Translations under genes and position numbers: made by a program | The notes under the pieces: model-generated | The model's database searches: none | What the model saw: only the letters and a program-made list of their open reading frames with translations | Told to the model about the DNA's origin: nothing | Shown: positions 47,495 to 59,957 of the stretch, one piece after another | Layout: each line of letters begins with the position of its first letter | Numbering within the stretch: position 1 is the stretch's first letter | DNA from: Typha latifolia | Lineage: Eukaryota > Streptophyta > Magnoliopsida > Poales > Typhaceae | Reading direction: 5' to 3' | Assembly: GCA_019914945.1 (NCBI GenBank) | Contig: CM034100.1 | Location: 1,315,209 to 1,379,208, forward strand | Length of the DNA stretch: 64,000 bases

Positions 47495-47916
47495 TCTATC
47501 TTAAGTAAGAAATTTCGTCCCGGTTCGCCCCCCCAATTTGCTTTCTTTATAAGACTTACTTTGCGCCGACAAGGGAGATTAGAGAGTGGGGCCGTCGGCG
47601 CACAATAGCGATGGGTAAAATTGTCCTTTTACCTTGTGGGTTACAGAATCTGCCGCACGTGCAAACCCACCTCCTCCTCTGACTCGGCTGTGTTTGTATT
47701 ATTTTATAGTTACCAGTAAACTTGCACAAATTCAAATTTAAGTTTATTTTGAATTACTATGACAAAATAATGTATAGTTTTTTTTAAAAAAAAAATTAAA
47801 ATTAAAATTAAAATTAAAATTATTTATTTCCCGTAGCCGTAGGACAATGTCTAATTTGACACTTCGTAGTAAAGTTTGGAGATAAGTTCCAAAAATCGAT
47901 GTCTCTGTCTACTTTT

Positions 47917-47920
<4 letters not shown>

Positions 47921-47953
<33 letters not shown>
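47921..47953. repeat. (CT)n microsatellite
   Basis: About sixteen CT units with a preceding T run, in intergenic DNA. Confidence 0.9.
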
Positions 47954-47956
<3 letters not shown>

Positions 47957-50900
47957 CAACATCGACTTATCATGCCACCTTTGTTATCAATCACCAAATG
48001 CGATAAAACCAACTTGTCCAGATGAGCCAATAGCGAGGGTTTGACGTGCGAGTTTATATGCAGCAAAGACATCATGTAGCTCATGGATGCCTCATGCTTT
48101 GATTTCATCGACCTCATTTTGATCATTAATTTAGACCTAACATTAGCTTCCAGTCAAGTTCTCAATACATATATTTTTCTATTATATTTAATTATACAAA
48201 CGGTCGATTTTTTTTTCTTTTTTACAAAAAATGAAGTAATATTAAAATTCTAAAATAAGCCCTGCTCTTAGCTGAAAGACAGGCTGACTGACATGAGACA
48301 CAGAGTATCACCTTATAACAATACAAGTACTCATGCAAATAAAATTTTCGGAGGGGATAGGACATCGACCCTAGAATAAGCCTCCATCTTGGCTATTAGA
48401 TGCCGCCCTGCAAATAAGAATAGTTGCAAGAGACTTGGACTCAGAGCGCTTCTCAATAGGCATCAATTCATGCTCGGGCATTAACAATCAATTGAATTTA
48501 AAGATACTTATTAGTGTCCAAAATTATAAAGGATTGTATAAAATTTTCACTGCATCCGATCAAATTTTAAATAATAAATATATGATAAAAATATACAAAT
48601 GAGATGATCAAGTATGTATAAATTTATCATAGCTACTGGATTAAATTAATTAGTACTGCAAACTATATATTACAAAAAAAGAAAAAGAAAAAGAAAAAGA
48701 TGAGCATTAATTAATTAATTTTCCTAAGTGCAACAGAAGACCTGGTACAAGGAGATGGTGAAGTCTGAACCCTAAAAAGTCCATTTGGACTAGTTGCAGG
48801 TGGATCCTTTAAAAAGGAGGTCAGCATCTTCTTGTCCAAATCATCCAGCAAAATTATGAGGGAGACTTTTTTGTTTCAAAAGACTAATTGTAGGATTACT
48901 TAAAATAAGCCACCTCATTAGCCTCTAAACCAAGACAACACAACCACTTGGACTATTTAAAACTTCTCGACTACGGTCTCTACTCTCTTGGCCCCATCTC
49001 TATTTCTCTACTTCTAATAATCCCACCATGGGTGGTTAAAAAAAGAAAGAATTTACTTGCTTTCCGACCGTTGGAATCCCATCATGTAATGTTTTCATTA
49101 TAGGTGCGCTTTATCATTAATTTTTACTAGTTTAAGCTAATCATACACTAAATTAGATAATTGGGCCATCTCTTTTGATAAACTGAGTAATAATAAACTT
49201 AATCATAGCACATAACGTTCAAGTGAAAAATTGATCAGATATTAATTCCTCGACTATTGAGCTAGGTTTAAGCTTTTAGGTTAAATTCGACTTCAATATA
49301 TACTAAAACGATTATTAGGAAATATTATATTAGAGTAAATTGTCATTAGGGAATTCAGAACAAAGGAAGAGGGACATCTCTAGATGCCACCATTGACGAG
49401 GGAAAAGAGAAGTAGCCAAGAGAAGACAATAATCTACTGAAATAATGCAAGAAGGGATTTCAAGATGTTGATGCAGATTGAGTGATGATGATGATGATGA
49501 TTAAGCATGCTAAGCATCTGTTGTCACTCCAAATAAAACTATTGTATTCTTGTCTTTTCAACTGATGTGGGTTTTCCTGTAGTGATTTGCTTCTTTGCAA
49601 TATAATATATCTTAATTTTTTTTTTAAACATATATAACATATCGACATAATATTAATGTAAAAAAGAGACACACCAATGAGTATTCTGCACTCTAATGTC
49701 AATTAGTTACAAAAAAAAAAGTTATTTATTTAATTATGTTTCAACTACTCACGAGTTAAGCTTTCAGAAGGATTTGCCCATCATTTTAGTGGTAGTGCTT
49801 GTCTTAGGTTTGCATTTAGGGAAGAAGCCGAGGCTTAAGGTTATCTTGAGGGAGGGCATTTATTAGTAAAAAGTTCTCTGTGGGAATTCCCTAATTTATA
49901 ATGACAAGAGAACAGGAGATAATATGCTGACCTCTTTAATTGTTCATTGTCTAAAATAATTGGATTTAATTAATACCATAGTTTAAAATGCATGATTGTT
50001 TGTGTATATATATTCTAATACTTGATGTTTGTTGATGGCTATCAAATATGATTATATGAAGGAGAAATGGCGTCATCATCATCGTTAATTAAACTCTGTA
50101 GCTTGTCATATGTGCTGTATCTCGCATGCGTAGACCTAATTAAGTATTTAAACAACTATTATAAGGGCTTTTATGCATGTTAACTTTTAGTCTACAAAAC
50201 TGTGAGCTGCTAATCTTTATAATAGAAAGGTAAGAAGTATGATGAGCATGGGTGAGTTTGGAGAGCCATTTACCTCTCTCTCTACATTAAAAAAATGGAA
50301 CATTGCTATTGGTATTATCTTGACTTTAATTTACACCCAATGAGTATGTCCTGTACTATCCGAACAAAGAGAATGGGAAAAAGTGACAGCATAATAAAGG
50401 AAGATCTAAATCTTAAAGCATGGTTAGCATAACACTTTGTCGGATGAGAATCCAAAGTAACTTTTAACCTCTTCAAGAGAGTTTGGAAGGAAATTTTACT
50501 CCACCGACATGCAGTTAATTTGCAAGCATCTCTTATTAAGGTGTGCCAAATTAAAGGTAGTGTGTAATGCTTAAGGAATCATTATGCATGATGCCTTGTC
50601 GGAAGAGAATCTTATTAGAGTCAAACCACCTCTTCAGATAGTCGGATTAGTAGGTAAACATAGAGAGTATCATGGATTAGTAGGTAAACCTAAAATTATC
50701 AGACATATCTTAGGACTTAGGAGTACCTAAAATCCAAAGGTATCAAATCAAACAAAATGTGTAGAACATAGAACCAAATTAAATAATTTCTAAAGCGACC
50801 TATATTTATTAACATGTACATCACCATATTTTCATTGAGGACAACAACTGATGTTGGCTTTCCTATAAGCAAGTACAAGTAGCCATTTAATCCAAAAGGC

Positions 50901-51009
50901 ATAGCGTTGTGATCCAAAGAATAAATGGCTTCATCTAGATGATGGAGAGGAGCATAAAAAGTAAAAGTATAATGTTGGTATAGGATCTAAAACAACATAT
51001 CTGCCTTCA

Positions 51010-54000
51010 TTAAATTGAGCTGATCATCTTGTTGTCGTAGCAGACATTTCGATTCACTTTCCTCTCCTGATTCATCTTAAGGACTAGTCCATCACAGGCC
51101 TTCGGGAGCTCGCCTTTGTAAGCTTTGCAGATATAAGCTTCAAAATCTTCGTAATCCTGGAAGAGCCGGAGTTACCAGCATACAGAAATTCATAATAGCA
51201 TGAAGAAATGTTTGACTTGAGAAGAATTATACTAGTGAAATCAGCACAAAGATGATCTCAGGAAGAAGAATAAATACGAAGAAATTCAATAATTTCACAT
51301 TGAGACAGGCTGTAGTACTTACATCATAGAGTGGCTGCCCGTCAACCACCACCCACGGCACGTATCTGTGTGGAGGCTGAAGAGAATCTGTCTGTGCTGC
51401 ATACTGCAGTTCAAGCTGCATAAAACCAAAGATAAAAAATGAAGCAGAATGTCAATCAGTTAATAAATGAGTTGTTACAGAGTAGAAAACAAACACTGTT
51501 AAGAATAATTTAGACTATTCAAAAAACTTGAAAATTTATGATCTGAAGCATGCCGATAACTTTAAATGCCTCAAGGTTTTTTATTGTAGTATTTGCAAAG
51601 GAAGAAAGATGAAAAATGGAGAGCAAAATTCTATGATAAAGAGAGCACATGCTTTGCTAGATTAAATTGTGCAGGATGCTAGTACTTCGAGACAAAGAGA
51701 GCAAAATTCTATGATAAAGAGAGCACATGCTTTGCATATGTGAAATAACTGCAAAGCCACGCTGGCATTTACAGGAGTGAATGAGGTATTACATAAAACC
51801 ATCCTATTACACAAGGTAACAGAATTAAAATTGTCCATGTCCACTGATCCATCACCCTCAAGAAACATAGAATGATCTTGACGAATTAGAGATTTCGATT
51901 AGAAGACAAACTTCATTCACTCCTCAATTATACTACAAAACCAGATTTAATTTTCATTAGTGAAGAAACTAACTGGACGGACTTAAACATGCAACTACTC
52001 TTCCTATCTATACATGAAATACGAGTACAATATAGATATAAACCTTTTTCCCATATCCATTACTATAGCAATCCATCACATTCTGCGAGTCCAATCCGAC
52101 TTTTGAGAAGCAAGACTCCCATTCAAGGTGTTTGTGCTCCACAACCAATTTCTCAATACAATATATGAAACTGAAATGCACACTCTGCAATAAGGTTACA
52201 CGAGTTAGTATAAGCTTTTTAGGACTACCATATATAAAAGTAATTCGGACGACAGTCATGACTACATACAAAGGGAAGAAAAAAATACATCTGGTGTAAC
52301 CTGCATGATGAGTATGATATTCCTTTCATGAAATAACTATATAATGCATTTTATAAAACATATTCATAAGCATGACATCTTCCGTGCATTTTGAGGATAT
52401 ATTGGCTGCTAAAAATGCAAGCATCTTAGATGGAAATGCATACCATTTACTCCGCATAGGTAAGCTTCTACAGAAGAGTCATAGGCAAGAAATCTTGATA
52501 CTGCTCAAGAAGTTTTCATGCAAATAGGCTCTCTTCATTTGTAAAAAAAACAAAGCAAGGACCAAACTTATTCAGATCCATTCTTATGTATGTAATGTCG
52601 ATGTCACATAAAAGAACAACAGTTATTTTTCTCACAAGGCTTAGTCCCAAGAATTTGGAGTTGGCTACTCGGCTATATCAATTCTCTTCCTCCATTCAGC
52701 TCAATTCAGTTCAGGGATCTTGTTAGGTTATGTGTCTTGTGCATTTTCTGACTGCTTTCTCCCTCTCAATAAACGATAGTATCAAATATTTATGTAATTC
52801 TTCTTGTATTCGGACATGGCATAAAATACCAAGAACTCATGCAAGTTTTTGATACATTACACAGATTAATATGCATACATGTCCAAGTCTAAACAACCAG
52901 AAAATCAAGAAAGACGTGTTACCAAATCTGGCCATTCGCTGATTGCACAAGCTTCAACCGTATTCAAAAGACATTCATCTGGACCATGCTGTCAAGAATA
53001 AGATGAATCAGATCTGGTAAAAAAATACCTTCACTAAAAGAAGTCAGAGGAAATAGGAAATAAGATAATATAAAAATAAAAAAATAAAAAGATATAAGTT
53101 GAGTATGTTTTGCAATAGACACTTTCAGATAAAGAACTGTTCAGTGTACCACAATAACCTTCAAGGACAGTTCCCTAGGATTTGTCATTTTGTCTAGCAT
53201 ATAATAAGTACAATGTAAACAAAATCGCCTACTAATTTGAGGAAATCTCAGAGCCTCTGAAGACAACTATACTGAGATTGCCAGCTGAATAATGAACAAC
53301 ACTAGAGGCCATATTAAGACCATCCAGAAATTATTAGGCAAGTCAGAGTATTCTCTTGTGTTCGTAACTTTTACCTTAAAGAGTCTTTTGCATGAAAACC
53401 AAGCAACTCACATAACTCCACAGAATATTTCAGCTGCATAAGTATTATTAGGATTTAATACTATGGCTGACATATAAAAGAATTGGCCAACTAGGAAGAA
53501 AGGCCATAATCCATTTGCGAGATGTGCCCAAATAGTAGAATGTCTCCACATGCCAAAGTAACAAGGCTAGTGTAACATTAAGTTATGCTGGTTCCTTGAA
53601 TTCATGGCCCTTAGTTGAAGTATTTAGAGATACTAAGAAGTTTGCTTTCTTGATATTCAATACTGTTCTCTTTTATGTCATTCTCAGGTACTCAAATCTT
53701 CACTTTTCTGTCATTCTCAGGTGCTCAACTGTCCAATTGTTGATTCAGTGGCAGATACTACTCATGCCCATGTAGCCTTACTGATTTCTCACCATCTCAA
53801 TGATTCACCTAAAATTCTTAGTGATACCATTTAGTTTACAGCAAATTTGTCATAAAATTCTCATTTCATGAGCACCACATAAGAAGTTCCATTTCTGTTC
53901 TTCCTAGTTATTTGTCAATATTGTGGACTTGTGGAAACCTGCATGTTAGGCCAAAATGCAAATCCCACAGTCCGTGTCTGATACAAAATAGAGTAGACTG

Positions 54001-54555
54001 CTTAATTACGTGATGGTTCCTTTCTATGTTCCCCTCCATTCTATAGTATGCAATTTGTGCTTCAGTAAACTATATTCGCACTAAATTTGAATTCAAGCGT
54101 ACATTTTAAGGACCTCGAATAAGGAATTCGCAGAGTAGACCACATAAGTTCCGCAAAAACATGTAACTTTGTCATCACTAAATTCTCCAACAATATGACA
54201 GTAAACAATAAAATGATGTTTTATTTTCTTTTACGATAGTATCTAAAGCAAAGTAGCAAACCAATCCACGAAGTGATCTAGGAAGAGGAGGAGGTCAACG
54301 GACCTGACACGAGATGGTACCATTGGATCGGATCTTAGCGTTGCCGTAGGGGATGAGATCGAGATCAACGATCGAGATCAACCCGTTCTCAAAGATCTTT
54401 GGGAGGTAGTTTACCATGAAATTGGAGCAGTAAGGGCACAGCGTCTCGTAGTAGAGAGCAAGCGATACCTTGGGGGCCGAAGCGGAGGAAGGGGACGCGA
54501 AGAACAGAGGTGAAAAAAGGAAGACGACGAGGAGGAGAAGTCGACGAGAAGCCAT
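51010..54555 (-). CDS. GILT-type thiol reductase (gamma-interferon-inducible lysosomal thiol reductase family)
   Basis: GILT proteins are secreted or lysosomal/vacuolar oxidoreductases that reduce protein disulfides at acidic pH. Five exons, 54304-54555, 52923-52988, 52044-52184, 51323-51415 and 51010-51156, all join in phase 0 and give 232 residues. A signal peptide covers about residues 1-26 ([20 protein letters not shown]). The active site is C40-P-Y-C43 in [14 protein letters not shown]. The GILT signature C-Q-H-G-x2-E-C-x2-N-x4-C is complete across the first exon junction ([16 protein letters not shown]). Later blocks are [35 protein letters not shown] and the C-terminal Cys residues. 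The ATG at 54555 is the only start preceding the signal peptide. The plant role is not well settled; defence and redox roles have been proposed for relatives. Confidence 0.94.
51619..51735. repeat. 39-bp direct repeat in a GILT intron
   Basis: The segment starting GAGAGCAAAATTCTATG occurs at 51619-51657 and again at 51697-51735, apparently without mismatch. It lies in the intron between GILT exons 3 and 4. Confidence 0.85.
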
Positions 54556-55235
54556 TGGAGCAGGAGAAGCGATTAGGGAGATTAGGGCTTCCGGAGTTGG
54601 ATTTGGGGTTTTCTTTTATGCCATGCGAGCAACGGATTGGAGCTTAGAGGAGGCAAAGGAGACGCGAATGCCAGCGATTTCTGGACGAAAATAAGTTGGA
54701 GGTCAGTGGCGAAGGACAGGTGTCAACTGTCGAGAACGAAAGAGTTCGATCCTGACCGTTAAATTGGCCCTCACTCTTCTGTTGTAATTTTTTCTAACGA
54801 ATCATCAATTCAAATTAGTTTTCTTTTTAGGTCACTCAAATGCTCTTCTTGTGCACTATACTCTGTAAACATCTCTGCTACTCAAGGCAGCAAACAGAAA
54901 TTTTCTGAAAGAAAACGAAAGAGAAGCAAAAATCCTGAACAAAATATATAGCGGAATTCGATCATTTTAATTGGTTATTCCAAAAAATGATTTGGTTCAC
55001 ATAGACCTGTGAACATAATATACGGAGGTGGAAACAAAAACTTATCATGAGTTACAATGTTTTTAAACATCTCAATGCGAGGAGCTAAACACATAAAATT
55101 GTTGTCCATTGCTTGTTGTCCGCACCGGTACGATCCCGAGAATGAAAGAGGCAGAGAATCCCTCATAATGAATATATAAAATTGAAGTGTTAAAAGTTCT
55201 CCGAACTGAAAGCATGGAGCCTCATTATGTGGTCA
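54556..55235. other. Space between GILT and TIM22
   Basis: It contains the GILT promoter and leader on the left and the TIM22 3'UTR on the right. No additional coding exon is supported. Confidence 0.5.
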
Positions 55236-58200
55236 TCAATTATGGCGATCGAGGAACTTTTCGATCACGACTGAGAATGCAGCAAAACCTGCACATCCAG
55301 CACATGCCGCTTTTGGGCCACCTACAAAGAAAATGCAAGTATTCATCATATAAATCTAGAGATCATGACATCAATTATTAATTCAGATATAATAATTATT
55401 CGTCGTGACATTAAACTGTTACAACCGGCATATGATTAACAGTTAACAATTAAAGTAAACCTTATGAGGGGATGATGGTTCATAGTTCATTAGTATCAAG
55501 CAACACTAAAGGAACTTCCAATGAGAAATATGTCGTCCAGGAAGTGCAAGTTTATTAGCTAGTCAACCAAACCATAAGAGACGTATCAAAATTTGTAAAA
55601 GTACAAATATTATACAGGGAAGCGTGGGCTTGACGAACATTTGCGACAAAGGGAAGAAGAAATGTCTTGGAACTTCTAAAATTGATAATATGAAAATGAA
55701 ATCCAATCTGATGTAAAGAAATATTGATTTGGAGTATTTGAATAAAGTAAAAACCTTCCAAAATGCTTATTTGCATACTTAACCTTCCACAGCTGAGTCA
55801 AATAAGCACTTTTCCATGCACAGTTGCAGGTAAGTCCATAGGAAACCTCTTGATTCACAGAAAATCTAAGGGGGAAACAAGATTGCCGCATCAAATTAGT
55901 TTTGGGAAAGAATATAACTTGCCAAGCCAAGCATGTGGTCCCACATTACAAGGAGGAAACTGATTGCGATGTCCGGTGGTTAACTGGAGTTCAACTATTT
56001 CTTGACTGAGGATATATATATGCACAGACGGCTCGAATCATTTGGTAAAATCAATTTGACTTTTAACTTCAACATTTGTATAGATAGGCGTAAATCTAGG
56101 AAGAAGAAGTCCACACATCTCCATAAGAATTTATATATGCAAGTCCATGTCATGCTTAATGATAGAATCAACAAAAGGAACATCCACCATAGTAAATGAG
56201 AAGCTCATTGAAAATCTTCATAGTTTTCGGGAAGGAAACCAATCACATTTACAATGTCCTTCTAGTAATACAAAGTCCATTATGTTGTAGCAATCAATGT
56301 TGCCCCCATTAAAATATAATTACCAGATAGTTTTATTTTTATAATTTCTCATAACTGAAAGGTCATAACATAAAATTATAAAGCAATTGATGTTACTCCA
56401 GTTAAAAAATAAAAACCAGATAGTTTGTTTTCATCATTTCTCATCACTTAAAAGCTAAAAGTATATAACATAAACTATCTGAAATAGGACACTCTGGGAT
56501 GAGGTCTTGGTAAATCAAGTGGGAAAATTGGAAGATTCTCCAGAGCATAAAAAAATCCCATTAGAATATTCTTGTGATTCAATATCCTTTACATTTTCTT
56601 TTATGTTGCATTGAGCTCTAAAATAAATAAAAAATATCAAACCAAAAGCAATCTATGAAAGTAACTTGAAACATTAAAATGTGGAAAGAAAGATCATTTT
56701 ATTCATTACCTTCTAGGAAGTAAAAAAAAAGAAAGAAAACTATTTGCTTTCATGCAGACAAGACTAAGACATATAATTAAACCTTGATACATACATATAT
56801 TCTCTCTCATGACCTACTAGCCCACAAGATGTACTATTTCCATGTCTTGGAAGTAAGAGGTGGAACATATTACCTGATAAGTAATAATACATAGTGTGCT
56901 ACGTTATACATTATATTGCAGTTATATGGGTAAAATCTACACGTGCAACTAACTTTATAGCCACAAAAAAGTGAAACTAGCATGAACGCACATATGAAGT
57001 GTCACAAGCCATTCCAGATATTATCTTTGTATGGTAAAACATGCTTATAATAAAAAAATTGTAGAACTTTTCCCAGCAAATGTTCTTGCATTCTGAGATA
57101 TAGTTATAGGAAAGATAAAATTCATCAAAGATTACCTTTTGCAGATAGAGTCCCTCCTGTGACACAACCAGCGACTACCGTATTTGTTGTATCGTGTTTT
57201 GCTCGAGCCTATAAGAAAAGCATCTGATATAAATTATAACTACTTCGCTTTAGAGAAAGGATGCTACAGGACATACAAATTAACTCCTTCATTTACCTGC
57301 TCCACAACACATTCAGCAGCTGAGAAAATGAGGCCCATAACTGCAAATGTCTTTGCTGAGCCAAAACTTCTCCTGCCCATCTGCTTCGCTGTATATATGA
57401 ATTGTTGCCTTGCGGTCATTTCCTCCTGCATAAGTGGATTATCCAACGCCCCAAGGAACAGTCCCATGAATAAACCAAGACCACCTCCTATTGAAATTTT
57501 AAACATAAGGACATAAGCGTACAGCTGAACACAGTAAAAACTGCAAAAATTATAATAGTGAAGAGAAAAAAGAAAAAGAAGAAGCAAGTGGCAAAGAGAT
57601 ATAGACTATCAGAAATTGAACGAACAGAAGTAGTTTCTTGTTATGACATTAGAAATGGACTACCAACACTAGCTCTAAGAAATATTGAGCAAAGTCAAGC
57701 AGAATAAAGCAAGAACAGGCCTTAGAGAACATGGCACAAATTATTTATTTGGTTGCCATCTTTACCAATCTGCTAGGTATGGAGAGTCATATCTGCATAT
57801 AAAAGTTCTAGTGAAAAATTGGAACTGGTACCGAAAAATTATGCCCCCTCCTTTTCTCAGATGAACAATTTCTCTTGATGATACTCCTCGAAAGAAATAG
57901 GTAATCAAGAAATTATCAGTATTCACAAATTAACAAGTCGACGGAAAATATTATTGGATACAAAACAATGATAGTACATGCTGTCGGAAGCAGTGGTAGA
58001 CTGTGTGTGTGCTTGCGTCTCTGTTTCTTTTGTGGATATTACTAAGCTTAATTTTACATGAATACTAAAGAATTCAGCAATCTTATACATTCTGAGCAGC
58101 TTCTTTTGTCTTTAAAATATTCACACAGGTCAATCCATGAATCCGTTCCAAATTCAAATTCATTGTTTCAATTACTTCCAAAGTGCCCAATTAGCCACTG

Positions 58201-58855
58201 ACCTTGATGTGCAAGCTCTTTTTCTACCAAAACATGAGCTTGATGACAAATGATAACAAAAAAACTCTCATTAGAAATTGTTTTACGAAAAAATGGCTTA
58301 GATGGTCCAATAATCAAGAAAAGCAAATCCAAGTCATCCAAACTTCATAAATATACAATTTGAAACTTCTCATGAATTGGCTCATCAGATATACTTCCCA
58401 AATTTCGACAAAATAATGACAGATAGAAGAATGATACAATCTCATAGAGTATGTTATATTTGCACCACAGCTAAGGACCCACAATTACTATTGCTACAAG
58501 GTATAAAAACTATCCCCTCGAAACTAAGTCCCTTTGTACTAATCAAGCAAGTTTACATCACACAAATAGTTTTTAGTTAATAATCAATGTTATGGTACTA
58601 ATATTCATAGTAAAACCAGCAAAAAGAAAATCCCAAGAGCAGCTAAGTGTGGGAACAAAACCCAGATCAAGAATCTCACGAGATCTCTAAGAACAGAACA
58701 GTACCCATGATTCCACTAACAGCACTGCGAACAAAACAGTTGTTCCAAATATCCTGGCCTCTGATCTCCTCCACTGTGGGCAGCCTCAAAGGTTCCACCT
58801 CTGGCCTCTCGGCTACCTTTGGGGCCTCTTGGGCTTCGGAATCGGAAGTGGCCAT
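55236..58855 (-). CDS. TIM22: Mitochondrial inner membrane translocase subunit TIM22
   Basis: TIM22 is the channel subunit that inserts carrier-type proteins into the inner mitochondrial membrane. Four exons, 58705-58855, 57297-57487, 57136-57208 and 55236-55321, give 166 residues. The N-terminus is acidic (MATSDSEAQEAPKVAERPEV). The plant block LRLPTVEEIRGQDIWNNC follows, then VRSAVSGIMGGGLGLFMGLF with glycine-zipper spacing. Further motifs are MTARQQFIYTAKQMGRRSF, KTFAVMGLIFSAAECVVEQ, ARAKHDTTNTVVAGCVTGGT and PKAACAGCAGFAAFSVVIEK. Four hydrophobic segments fit the Tim17/22/23 fold. The match to plant TIM22 is strong throughout. Introns 1 and 3 are long (1.2 and 1.8 kb); intron 3 contains an imperfect tandem duplication. 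The divergent tRNA-Lys gene starts 245 bp upstream of the ATG. Confidence 0.95.
56290..56480. repeat. Imperfect ~93-bp tandem duplication in TIM22 intron 3
   Basis: Two units begin GCAATCAATGTTGC (56290) and GCAATTGATGTTAC (56383). They share ACCAGATAGTTT, CATTTCTCAT-like and ACATAAA blocks. Divergence is substantial, so the duplication is old. No function is evident. Confidence 0.65.
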
Positions 58856-59099
58856 GGATATTAATTTAGGCGCTTAACACTGCTATGGGGGGCTTAAGAA
58901 ATCTAGGGTAGAAGCAGAAGAAACTCGAAGAGAGCAGTGGGATCAGTGCGTGAAGGAAAAGGAAGAGGAGCCGTCGCGGGGTGGGCGAAAAGTTGCCGCC
59001 GTTTTGCGACGCAGGTCTTTCGAGTACTAATTCTCTAATTCGCGTCTCTGTTTGGATATTTGAGGTGATAGATTATTGAGTAACATCAGATTTATATCA

Positions 59100-59172
59100 G
59101 CCCGTCTAGCTCAGTTGGTAGAGCGCAAGGCTCTTAACCTTGTGGTCGTGGGTTCGAGCCCCACGGTGGGCG
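59100..59172 (+). tRNA. tRNA-Lys (anticodon CTT)
   Basis: The 73-nt sequence folds into a full cloverleaf. The acceptor stem is GCCCGTC with GGTGGGC and discriminator G. The D-arm is GCTC/GAGC with the A-box TAGCTCAGTTGGTAGAGC. The anticodon stem CAAGG/CCTTG holds loop CTCTTAA, with CTT at 59133-59135. The T-arm is GTGGG/CCCAC with TTCGAGC (B-box GGTTCGAGCC). There is no intron and no encoded CCA, as usual for nuclear genes. A T5 run shortly after (about 59179) can terminate RNA polymerase III. Confidence 0.97.
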
Positions 59173-59957
59173 TATATCCTTTTTCTCATATCGGAGTAAG
59201 CCTGTAGGAATAAGTGTTGCTATTTGAACCGATAAAAAAATTAAGTAAATCCTTTTATTTTAAATATTTTATTCTAAAGCTTTAGTTAGAATAATAGTTC
59301 ACTGTTCACCAACTTACTCCAAAATGCAAATAACTAATTTACAATAATATATAATACATATTTCAATGCAAACTTCAATACAAATTTTACAATAAAATGC
59401 CCACATTTCATACTATTTATAAATAATATTATTTAAATTATAATAAATTATTTAAATGATTTTCTAGTCAAGAATTATAAAAATAACCATAAATAATATC
59501 ATAATTATAAAAAATATTTATATTTAATTTAAGCCTATGCCCTATCTCTCTATAGAAAAGATTATTAATAAAATTTATTTGCATAAACTAAAAATTCTAA
59601 ATCAATATAATTATTTCTATCCTTTATTTTATTAATCACAACTAAACACTATCTTACCTCATATTTTTATTTTATATCATATTCTTCCTTTTCAACCGCA
59701 TACCAAATTAGAACCGAAAAAAACAAAAACTATCCCAAAATAATTCCTCAATTCTCAGGGGAGTGAAAAACAGCTCAATTTAGAACTTCTTCCGCAGACG
59801 AAATATTGCATCAAGTACCACACCTACATTATTCGGACGGAGTACACTAATTTATGCATTCATTGATGCACTCCTTCCTACAGTCATTCATCACCTCAAG
59901 GCTAATTGAGAAGTTTACATATTTAGCAGAAAGAAGTAAAGTCCACATCCTGATTAC
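59173..59957. other. Space between the tRNA gene and the ferritin 3' end
   Basis: Very AT-rich from about 59230 to 59720, no coding exon. The right end should contain the ferritin 3'UTR. Confidence 0.5.

Larger units (their letters stand above)
46594..51009. other. Long AT-rich intergenic region
   Basis: About 4.4 kb between ALOG and the end of the GILT gene. It contains an (AT)n run at 46795-46820, a (TTAA)-type tract at 47456-47494, an AAAATT hexamer array near 47788-47821 and a (CT)n run at 47921-47953. Short frames exist but none shows splice structure or a known family. The stretch 48260-48480 is less AT-rich and might be an old transposon fragment; I could not identify it. Confidence 0.55.

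Noticed and set aside
47851..48126. 91-codon minus-strand frame ending in Arg-Glu repeats
   Set aside because: Part of it is the translated CT microsatellite, and the remainder resembles no protein I know.
48260..48480. Possible transposon remnant
   Set aside because: Base composition differs slightly from its neighbours, but no termini, repeats or protein fragment could be identified.
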